Origin: Spirochaetia bacterium UBA5368
GTDB lineage: Bacteria; Spirochaetota; UBA4802; UBA5368
DNA length: 12,959 nucleotides
Direction: 5' to 3'
NCBI GenBank assembly: GCA_002407865.1
Contig: DHPI01000066.1
Coordinates: 83,398-96,356, forward strand
Positions 1 to 5,638 of this stretch are shown piece after piece. Every line of letters starts with the position of its first letter. The first letter of the stretch is position 1. Made by a program: the position numbers and the translations under genes. The notes below the pieces were generated by a model. It made no database searches. It was not told where the DNA came from and worked only from the letters and a program-made list of their open reading frames with translations.

Positions 1-58
1 CGAGTGCCGCGCCATTTCCGGGAAAACGGCGCAATCATCAGGGGATGCGGAACGATCA

Positions 59-1573
59 ATGAAAATACACGGCTTTGATAACGAGAAATACCTCAACGAG
101 CAGGCTGAGGCGATTATAGACCGGGTCAGGATGTTTAACAACAAGCTGTACCTGGAATTTGGCGGCAAGCTGTTGTACGACTATCACGCGGCGCGCGTAC
201 TCCCGGGATTTGACCCGAACGTGAAGATGCGTTTGTTGCAAAAACTGAGCGACAGGGCAGACATAATTTTGTGCATTTATGCGGGCGATATCGAGCGCAA
301 AAAGGTCCGAGCCGATTTCGGCATAACCTACGATGCCGATACCCTGAAGCTGATTGATGACCTGAAGGATTGGGGAATTGATATTCGTGCGGTGGTAATT
401 ACGCGCTTCGAGAACCAGCCCGCCGCGTCCATATTCAAGAATAAGCTGGAGCGGCGTAAAATCCGCGTGTACACCCACCGGTATACGCGTGGCTATCCCA
501 CCGACGTTGACGTGGTTGTCAGCGACGAGGGCTACGGTGCCAACGAGTATATAGAGACCGTCAGCCCCCTGGTGGTGGTCACGGGCCCCGGCCCTGGCAG
601 CGGCAAGATGGCGACCTGCCTGTCGCAGGTGTATCACGATCATCGCCGCGGAATCAAAAGCGGTTACGCAAAATTTGAAACGTTTCCCATCTGGAACCTC
701 CCGTTGAAGCATCCCGTGAACGTCGCCTACGAGGCGGCTACGGCCGATATCGCGGATTATAACCTCATTGATCCGTTTCACCTCGAGGCATATAATACCA
801 TTGCCATCAATTACAACCGCGACGTCGAATCGTATCCAGTGCTCAAAAGGATTTTGCAGAAAATCGGAAACGCCGACGCGATGTATCAGTCGCCGACAGA
901 CATGGGCGTCAACAGGGCTGGATTCGGCATCGTGGACGATGCCGTTGTGCGCGAGGCCGCGCGGCAGGAGATCATCCGCCGCTACTTCAGGTATTCGTGT
1001 GAGTATGCCATGGGGCTTGCCGACCGCGATACCGTGCAGCGCGTGGAGCTTCTTATGACCGAGCTTGGCATTACGCCGGAGTCCAGGCGCGTGGTTGTCC
1101 CCGCGCGCGAGGCGGCCAAGAGGGCTGCTGCGCACGGAAATGGAAACGAAGGCATCTACTGCGGGGCCGCGATCGAGCTTCCTGACGGGGATGTCGTGAC
1201 CGGAAAAAATTCCCAGCTGCTGCACGCGGCGCCGGCGCTTATTCTCAATGCGATCAAGAAACTGGCCGGTATCCCCGATCATATACACCTGCTGTCGCCC
1301 TACATCATCGACTCGATTATGAATCTCAAGGGAAATGTGCTGGGATCGAGAACCGCCAGCCTCGATCTGGGGGAAACGCTTATTGCGCTGAGCATTGGCG
1401 CCGGCACAAATCCGACCGCGCAGGCCGCCATGGAAACGCTGCCGGCACTGCGCAACAGCGAGATGCATATGACGCACATCCCCACGCCGGGCGACGATGC
1501 GGGGCTTCGGAAGCTTGGGATTAATTGCACCACGGAGCCGAGCTTTTCCACAAAAAACCTGCTTGAATTTTAA
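59..1573 (+). CDS. DUF1846 family protein, function unknown
   Basis: A 504-residue protein that I recognise as a full-length DUF1846 (UPF0371) member. The N-terminus has the family signature GFDNEKYL followed by LYLEFGGKLLYDYHAARVLPGF (start about residue 30), and the family block HPVNVAYEAATADI with DPFHLEAYN and NYNRDVE spans about 218-257. A glycine-rich loop after a hydrophobic strand (VVVTGPGPGSGKMAT, about 172-186) resembles a nucleotide-binding P-loop, although it does not match the canonical Walker A spacing. Structures exist for the family but no reaction is established to my knowledge. It has no signal peptide or membrane segment, so it is probably cytoplasmic. The ATG is chosen because family proteins start just before GFDNEK and a purine-rich AGGGGA lies about 13 bases upstream. 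The frame stays open to the window edge but holds no other standard start. No terminator is visible after it. Family assignment is secure; function is not. Confidence 0.9.
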   Translation: MKIHGFDNEKYLNEQAEAIIDRVRMFNNKLYLEFGGKLLYDYHAARVLPGFDPNVKMRLLQKLSDRADIILCIYAGDIERKKVRADFGITYDADTLKLIDDLKDWGIDIRAVVITRFENQPAASIFKNKLERRKIRVYTHRYTRGYPTDVDVVVSDEGYGANEYIETVSPLVVVTGPGPGSGKMATCLSQVYHDHRRGIKSGYAKFETFPIWNLPLKHPVNVAYEAATADIADYNLIDPFHLEAYNTIAINYNRDVESYPVLKRILQKIGNADAMYQSPTDMGVNRAGFGIVDDAVVREAARQEIIRRYFRYSCEYAMGLADRDTVQRVELLMTELGITPESRRVVVPAREAAKRAAAHGNGNEGIYCGAAIELPDGDVVTGKNSQLLHAAPALILNAIKKLAGIPDHIHLLSPYIIDSIMNLKGNVLGSRTASLDLGETLIALSIGAGTNPTAQAAMETLPALRNSEMHMTHIPTPGDDAGLRKLGINCTTEPSFSTKNLLEF

Positions 1574-1805
1574 GCAATATACCTCTGACGTGAAGCGAGC
1601 GGCGTCTGCCCGCGGCGCGATGACATGAAAGGTTTATTCAATTCCGTATGGAAATTAATTTCAATACGCCCGTCGAATTTTTTAAAAAAATTAATATTTT
1701 TGATCACTCAATGATGAAAACCACTTGACATTATGTGGTATATGTTCGATGGTTTCGGCTCAAGAGAAGTTATGCGAAATAAGCGGCCGTCAATAAAAAT
1801 ATAAG

Positions 1806-1820
1806 GTTCACAATGTGAAC
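1806..1820. promoter_or_regulatory. Operator-like dyad GTTCAC-AAT-GTGAAC
   Basis: A perfect 6-bp inverted repeat with a 3-base spacer. A further GTTCA half-site starts at 1824, 18 bases after the first, and a loose TGAA partner follows at about 1837, so there may be two adjacent sites on the same face of the helix. A TATAAG hexamer ends at 1805, right against the dyad, which would suit a repressor site if that hexamer is a -10 box. The binding protein is unknown. Confidence 0.4.
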
Positions 1821-1949
1821 ATCGTTCATATCGTAGTGAATTTGCATACAGAGATAATCGATTAGCTGTAACAAAAAAATATATCGATTCGCATCATAGT
1901 GGAAGAGATCACCTTCGCAAAAAAATAAGTTGTAATTGGATATGCCCTT

Positions 1950-1970
1950 TAAACCTTGGGAAAAGGTTTA
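1950..1970 (+). other. Leader stem-loop upstream of OMP gene
   Basis: TAAACCTT and AAGGTTTA form a perfect 8-bp stem closed by a GGGAA loop. It is followed by an AT-rich stretch with a T-run (1980-1985) and then the GGAGG ribosome binding site at 1986-1990. It could be a leader structure affecting translation or mRNA stability, or a weak attenuator. The stem is AT-rich, so it is only moderately stable. Confidence 0.35.
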
Positions 1971-1999
1971 TTATAATTATTTTTTGGAGGTCTGTGCTG

Positions 2000-2554
2000 A
2001 TGAATTACAAGAAGTTCTGTATGCTGGCTCTTGCTTTTATGCTGACGTTCGCTATGGCGGCGCCCGGATTCGCGCAGTCGGAAAAGAAAATGGCGGCAGG
2101 GGCGGGGTTTGGCCTGACGTATCCCATGGGCGATATGGGGGATGTGGTTGACTGGGCGCTTCCTCTTGTTGGATCGTTCCAGTATGCGTTTTTGCCCAAT
2201 GTGACCGGAGAATTTGATGCGTATTACTGGCTTTATTCCCCGGAAAAAGAAGAATATGGACTAAAGTATACCACAACACTGTATCAGTTCGGTATAGGCG
2301 CCAGGTACTGGATCGAAAAGGCTTTCGAGGGGATATACCTTGGTGCCGGCATTGCCCGTACAAATGTTGAAATTGAAATAAAGGGTTGGGGCAGTGGTGA
2401 TGAAGATTACACCACGCTTGTGCTTAAAGGCGGATATTCGGTGAAGATCGATCCAATAATACTCGACCTCGGCATTCGCTATGATGCTGTTGATATGAGC
2501 GACTGGGGCGATCAGCCGATTACCCTGTACGCCATGGCGCTTTTACCATTCTAA
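2000..2554 (+). CDS. Small outer-membrane beta-barrel protein
   Basis: A 184-residue exported protein. Residues 1-25 form a signal peptide: MNYKK, a hydrophobic core, then PGFA with likely cleavage before QSEKK. The mature part has alternating hydrophobic/polar strands rich in G, Y and W (AAGAGFGLTYPMG, YQFGIGARYWIE, GIYLGAGIA, TLVLKGGYSVK) and ends in a terminal phenylalanine (YAMALLPF), the usual C-terminal recognition feature of outer-membrane barrels. Its size fits an 8-stranded OmpA/OmpW-like or OMP_b-brl-type barrel. The ATG at 2000 is preferred over the in-frame GTG at 1994 because GGAGG at 1986-1990 is 9 bases from the ATG and only 3 from the GTG. It is a single gene between an AT-rich upstream region and a strong terminator. 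Its ligand or role cannot be told from the sequence. Confidence 0.8.
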   Translation: MNYKKFCMLALAFMLTFAMAAPGFAQSEKKMAAGAGFGLTYPMGDMGDVVDWALPLVGSFQYAFLPNVTGEFDAYYWLYSPEKEEYGLKYTTTLYQFGIGARYWIEKAFEGIYLGAGIARTNVEIEIKGWGSGDEDYTTLVLKGGYSVKIDPIILDLGIRYDAVDMSDWGDQPITLYAMALLPF

Positions 2555-2572
2555 GGTGCGAGCAATTGCATA

Positions 2573-2602
2573 AAAAACGGCTGCCTTTCGGCGGCCGTTT
2601 TT
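2573..2602. terminator. Bidirectional rho-independent terminator
   Basis: A 13-bp stem (AAAAACGGCTGCC with GGCGGCCGTTTTT, including one T-G wobble) has a TTTC loop. It has a U-tract on the plus transcript and an A-tract that becomes a U-tract on the minus transcript. It lies 18 bases after the outer-membrane protein stop and 24 bases after the stop of the converging flavoprotein gene, so it should end both transcripts. Confidence 0.9.
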
Positions 2603-2626
2603 GTTTGTGTTGTCTGATACAGGCGC

Positions 2627-3721
2627 TTACTTTTTCTTCGCCTTCGCTGCTGGTTTCGCCGACTTTACCGTTTTTGCCGCAATCTTGCCTGCAAGCTGCG
2701 ATCCCATCTGCTGCTGAATCTTCTGGGCCTCTGCAACTGTTCTGTTGATGACTTCGGCGACGGTGGGAATGTCGTGGATGAGCCCCTGACACTGGCCGAT
2801 GAGCTGTACGCCGTAGTCGAGGTTGCCCTCTGTCGCGGCCTTGATCTTGTCGAACGCGGTGGACATGTGCGCAAGCTTCATCATCGTCGCGGGGCCCTGC
2901 AGAAGCATGCCGATCATCAGCTTGAAAAGCGGCAGGTTCATTTCTCTCGCAATGCGCGGGCCGGCCACCATCGCGCGCGTAAGGCTCATGCCCTTTTTTA
3001 CCGACTTTTCGGCGGCGGGGGTTTTGAGCACGCGGCACCAGAGCCCGTCGAAACGGTCGGAATATATGGTGTCCTGGATGCCGGATTCAAGCTGTTTCTT
3101 GATCGTGTTCGTGTGCACGGGGCTTTCCTGTGTCATGGAGAGGCGCGTGCCCATGGCGATACCGTCGGCGCCGAGGGCGAGCGCGGCCGCGAGACCCCTG
3201 CCGTCCGCAAATCCTCCGACCGCGACGATTGGAATCTTCACCGCATCGCGAATGGCGGGAACGAGCACCATCGATGTCGCCATGCCGCCGTGCGCGGCCG
3301 CTTCATGGCCGGTCACCTGGAGGGCGTCCGCCCCGGCTGCCTGCGCCGCGAGCGCGTGTTTTTCCGTTGTTACGGTGGAGATCACCTTGCCGCCGTATTC
3401 GTGTACGCGCCTGATAATATCATCGCCCCTTCCCAGGGAGATGTTTACAACCGGGACCTTCTCTTCGATCAGAACTTCCGCGTTTTCGCGGGCGCCGGGC
3501 ATCAGCAGTGTGCATCCCGCGCCGAACGGTTTGTTTGTCAGTGACCTGATTTTGCGGATGGATTCTCGCGTCATGTCGGGCGTCAGGGGGCCTGTCGCGA
3601 GGTATCCTAATCCGCCCGCGTTCGACACGGCCGCAACCAGCTCGGGAACGCTGATCCAACTCATACCCGGAAGAATAATCGGGTACTTGATCTTAAAAAG
3701 CTCTGTAATCCGAGTTTTCAT
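2627..3721 (-). CDS. Nitronate monooxygenase / FabK-like FMN-dependent oxidoreductase
   Basis: A 364-residue TIM-barrel flavoprotein of the NMO/2-nitropropane dioxygenase family, which also holds the enoyl-ACP reductase FabK. The N-terminal KYPIILPGMSWIS and NAGGLGYLATG (about 12-44) are typical. GHEAAAHGG (138-146) sits where the family usually has GxEAGGHxG, with His144 as the expected catalytic or FMN-contacting histidine. PIVAVGGFADGRG (164-176) and GADGIAMGTRL (184-194) form the FMN phosphate site. The C-terminal GQCQGLIHDIPTVAEVI (309-325) resembles FabK and related proteins. The last 20 residues are a Lys/Ala-rich tail outside the fold. AAAGGAG precedes the ATG by about 8 bases. The gene follows the PadR gene by 40 bases and is probably cotranscribed. 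The substrate (nitronate, enoyl thioester or other) cannot be decided. The family call is firm. Confidence 0.87.
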   Translation of the reverse strand: MKTRITELFKIKYPIILPGMSWISVPELVAAVSNAGGLGYLATGPLTPDMTRESIRKIRSLTNKPFGAGCTLLMPGARENAEVLIEEKVPVVNISLGRGDDIIRRVHEYGGKVISTVTTEKHALAAQAAGADALQVTGHEAAAHGGMATSMVLVPAIRDAVKIPIVAVGGFADGRGLAAALALGADGIAMGTRLSMTQESPVHTNTIKKQLESGIQDTIYSDRFDGLWCRVLKTPAAEKSVKKGMSLTRAMVAGPRIAREMNLPLFKLMIGMLLQGPATMMKLAHMSTAFDKIKAATEGNLDYGVQLIGQCQGLIHDIPTVAEVINRTVAEAQKIQQQMGSQLAGKIAAKTVKSAKPAAKAKKK

Positions 3722-3761
3722 GCAAGAACTCCTTTTGTTATATTTTATAAAAATTATGTTC

Positions 3762-4337
3762 TTAAGCTTTTACAGCTTTGTGCTCACGTTTTTTGTCTCC
3801 CTCACTGGAAAGCATCTCGATCGCCTCGTCGAACCATGCGAGCCATGAAAGTTCGTGGGTAATGCCCCGCCGCAGGTTGAGATACCGGAATCTCGCCTTC
3901 GTCGAAAGGGTGTTTTTATCGGGAAAATATTCTTTCTCACGTTCGCGGTACAGCGCCAGCTTTTCGGCGTGCAATTTACGCTGACGTTCGATTTCATCAA
4001 GTATGATCCCGCATGGAACCAGGTAACCGACATGAAATTTCGCGAGAAGGTCTTCTTTAATGGGTGAAGGTTCTGAGGGCTGCGCTATCCACTCGACAAG
4101 GTGTTGTTTGCCCTTCTCGGTTACGCTGTATACCTTTTTCGCCGGCCTCTCTTCCTGGCGAACGAGTTCGCAGGTGACCAGGCCGTCTTTCTCCATGACG
4201 GCCAGTTCGCGGTATATCTGCTGATGCGTTGCCTTCCAGAAAAATCCAAGGTAGCTATTGAACTGCTTCGCGAGATCATACCCGCTGCACGGCTTGTTAC
4301 CGATCAGCGCGGCGAGGATTGCCTGGGAGAGCGCCAT
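3762..4337 (-). CDS. PadR-family transcriptional regulator
   Basis: A 191-residue DNA-binding regulator. Residues 1-85 form the PadR winged helix: ILAALIGNKPCSGYDLAKQF, the recognition-helix region KATHQQIYRELAVMEKDGLV, and the wing RPAKKVYSVTEKGKQHLVEWI. Residues about 90-178 match the alpha-helical C-terminal dimerisation domain typical of longer PadR proteins (Vir_act_alpha_C type). The family usually represses a neighbouring gene and is released by a small ligand. Here the regulator is first in a two-gene unit with the flavoprotein gene. A perfect 26-bp dyad overlaps its likely promoter, so autorepression is probable. The start fits the normal beginning of the domain, although only a weak GGA-type ribosome binding site is visible upstream. 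The leader would be about 100 bases long. The effector is unknown. Confidence 0.9.
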   Translation of the reverse strand: MALSQAILAALIGNKPCSGYDLAKQFNSYLGFFWKATHQQIYRELAVMEKDGLVTCELVRQEERPAKKVYSVTEKGKQHLVEWIAQPSEPSPIKEDLLAKFHVGYLVPCGIILDEIERQRKLHAEKLALYREREKEYFPDKNTLSTKARFRYLNLRRGITHELSWLAWFDEAIEMLSSEGDKKREHKAVKA

Positions 4338-4433
4338 ATATCACACGATCCGTATAGTAATATTTCTCAGCACCGGCATGTTCTGCAAAGCCCCTGATTC
4401 AGCATGTACTGTTTGCCGGCCATAATGAGTTTC

Positions 4434-4459
4434 TGTATATGCAATTATATGCATATACA
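4434..4459. promoter_or_regulatory. PadR-type operator, perfect 10-6-10 inverted repeat
   Basis: TGTATATGCA, a 6-base spacer, and TGCATATACA form a perfect inverted repeat of 26 bp. The spacer read on the minus strand is TATAAT, the consensus -10 box. A second palindromic core, CAATTAATTG, follows at 4458-4467. The ATGCA/TGCAT-type half-sites resemble the AT-rich dyads bound by PadR proteins. Location upstream of the padR-like gene suggests autoregulation by occlusion of RNA polymerase. Binding by this PadR is inference. Confidence 0.65.
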
Positions 4460-4488
4460 ATTAATTGCATCAATTATGCCTTTGTCAA
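4444..4488 (-). promoter_or_regulatory. Promoter of the PadR-flavoprotein operon
   Basis: On the minus strand TATAAT (4444-4449) is preceded at 18 bases by TTGATG (4468-4473), giving a sigma70-like pair. An alternative pair is TTGACA (4483-4488) with ATTAAT (4460-4465) at 17 bases. Both would place the start within or next to the inverted repeat, about 100 bases upstream of the PadR start codon. Confidence 0.5.
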
Positions 4489-4771
4489 ATTAATTTTATT
4501 ATTTTAATAAAAAAAGAGTGAATACATGATTTTTTTAAGCATTCCGCAGTTGCCAGACACGGCAGGCTTTTATGACTGCCGGACACAAGTAATATGAATC
4601 AAAAAGAACAGTTGCCCTGCTGTCCGCCGGCGCCTGAGATGATAAAAAGAGTCCGGCTGACAGTTTTGTTGCTTTACGAAATGGGATAGATAGTTCATCT
4701 ATTCTCTTAGCGTGTAACTTTAAAAGTCAGTTACTTTGAGTTATTTATATCTATAAAGAGATATTATTTTT
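4489..4771. other. AT-rich spacer with a GC-richer patch, upstream of barrel gene
   Basis: No confident gene. The ends are AT-rich, while about 4545-4665 is GC-richer and holds related GCCGGAC/GTCCGGC and CTGTCCGCCGG/CCGGCTGACAG inverted segments (4620-4630 with 4653-4663, one mismatch, then TTTT). This could be a weak stem-loop. A second dyad, GTAACT with AGTTAC (4714-4719 and 4729-4734), lies just before the barrel gene and may be a binding site. I find no convincing -35/-10 pair for that gene. Confidence 0.45.
4594..4689 (+). CDS. Possible 31-residue small ORF or gene remnant
   Basis: An ATG-started open frame encodes MNQKEQLPCCPPAPEM and then a basic and hydrophobic end (IKRVRLTVLLLYEMG). 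It has a CC-PP-A-P cluster and no clear ribosome binding site. It could be a tiny protein, the stump of a decayed gene or chance. The inverted repeat at 4620-4663 lies inside it. I list it only because it sits in an otherwise unexplained gap. Confidence 0.15.
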   Translation: MNQKEQLPCCPPAPEMIKRVRLTVLLLYEMG

Positions 4772-5536
4772 ATGAAATCCGGTTCTCTTTTTATTAGTGC
4801 ATTGTTTTATGGTTTATTAATGCTGGTAAATCCTGTTGTCTCATTAGCGGGCTCCCCATTTCTTACCGATGACCCTGAACCGGGTGAGTATCGGCACCTG
4901 GAATTTTATATTGCTTCCCAGTCGCAAATAACCAGGCATACAAAGAATATCACAACTCCACATTTTGAAATAAATTATGGGGTTCTTCCTGACGTTCAAC
5001 TTCATTTGATCACGCCATTTTGCTATAGTCAAAATGACGAAGTAAAGCATTACGGGTATGGTGATACTGAACTTGGCATTAAATGGCGTTTTATGAATGA
5101 GTCGGAATATATTCCGATGATGGGGATTTTTCCTATGGTTCAGGTCCCGACCGGAAATGAAAATAAAGGAGTGGGAAACGGGAACGCTCAATATTATATT
5201 CCTTTATGGATTCAAAAAAAACGGGAGAAATGGTTAAGCTATGGGGGAGGCGGTTACTGGATTAATCAGGGAAAGAATAACAATAATTACTGGTTTGCCG
5301 GGTGGCAGATTCAACGTCAAATCAGGGAATCATTATCTCTCGGAATAGAAGTTTTTCACAGAAAAGCAAGCAAGTCAGGTGATAAAAATAGCACCGGCTT
5401 CAATATTGGAGCTGTTATCAACTTCAGTGAATTACACCATATGCTGTTCTCCGCAGGACGTGATGTTGTTGGGCCTAATACTTTTACATCGTATGTATCA
5501 TATCAATTGACAATCGGCCCGGGTGATTTTGAGTAA
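4772..5536 (+). CDS. Outer-membrane barrel, MetA-pathway-of-phenol-degradation-like
   Basis: A 254-residue exported protein. Residues 1-26 form a signal peptide with likely cleavage after SLA. The mature N-terminus SPFLTDDPEPGEYRHLEFYIASQ and the later GVLPDVQLHLITPF (about 71-84) and GYGDTELGIKWRF (about 94-106) match the pattern of the Pfam family named putative MetA-pathway of phenol degradation, a set of outer-membrane beta-barrels with a TDDP-type N-terminal signature. Further strands such as MMGIFPMVQVPTGNENKG and NIGAVINFSE fit a barrel. The role is probably passive uptake or an outer-membrane scaffold, with unknown substrate. The protein ends GPGDFE, without a terminal aromatic residue. 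Codon use and base composition are much more AT-rich than in the neighbours, suggesting recent acquisition. The ribosome binding site is weak (AAGAG about 11 bases upstream). Confidence 0.72.
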   Translation: MKSGSLFISALFYGLLMLVNPVVSLAGSPFLTDDPEPGEYRHLEFYIASQSQITRHTKNITTPHFEINYGVLPDVQLHLITPFCYSQNDEVKHYGYGDTELGIKWRFMNESEYIPMMGIFPMVQVPTGNENKGVGNGNAQYYIPLWIQKKREKWLSYGGGGYWINQGKNNNNYWFAGWQIQRQIRESLSLGIEVFHRKASKSGDKNSTGFNIGAVINFSELHHMLFSAGRDVVGPNTFTSYVSYQLTIGPGDFE

Positions 5537-5585
5537 GCTGGCGGTTTTAGAATCACAAGAAAATCGGCTGCATTAGCAGATTCGA

Positions 5586-5617
5586 TAAGGAGCCCACGGG
5601 GTTCCGTGGGTTCCTTA
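5586..5617. terminator. Long hairpin between convergent genes
   Basis: AAGGAGCCCACGG and CCGTGGGTTCCTT pair over 13 bp (one G-T wobble) plus an outer T-A pair, with a GGTT loop. It lies 49 bases after the barrel-gene stop and 21 bases from the stop of the converging CoA-transferase gene. It has no proper U-tract on either strand, so it is a likely but non-canonical bidirectional terminator, or an mRNA-stabilising 3' hairpin. Confidence 0.65.
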
Positions 5618-5638
5618 AATTCGTTGCCGTTTGCCCCG

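Larger units (their letters stand above)
1574..1999. other. AT-rich intergenic region between DUF1846 gene and OMP gene
   Basis: This stretch of 426 bases has no convincing gene. It is much richer in A and T than the flanking genes, especially at about 1670-1720 and 1860-1985. It contains a TTGACA hexamer at 1725-1730 without a good -10 at the right spacing, the dyad at 1806-1820, a TATAAG hexamer at 1800-1805 touching that dyad, and a stem-loop just before the ribosome binding site of the next gene. A consensus TATAAT at 1972-1977 has only a poor -35. The region probably holds the promoter of the outer-membrane protein gene, but I cannot place it with confidence. Confidence 0.6.

Noticed and set aside
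56..1477. 473-codon open frame on the minus strand opposite the DUF1846 gene
   Set aside because: It lies entirely over a gene with clear family similarity. Its translation is rich in Arg, His and Val with no recognisable fold, and long antisense frames are expected from this codon bias.
1725..1753. Promoter from the TTGACA at 1725-1730
   Set aside because: No hexamer close to TATAAT occurs at 16-18 bases downstream, so the hexamer alone is not enough to call a promoter.
1936..2151. 71-codon frame overlapping the start of the outer-membrane protein gene
   Set aside because: It runs in another frame over the signal peptide of the real gene, shows no separate ribosome binding site, and its sequence has no recognisable feature.
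2774..3848. Two long plus-strand frames opposite the flavoprotein and the end of the PadR gene
   Set aside because: The minus-strand proteins carry clear FMN-site and winged-helix motifs. The plus frames have no domain pattern and overlap each other.
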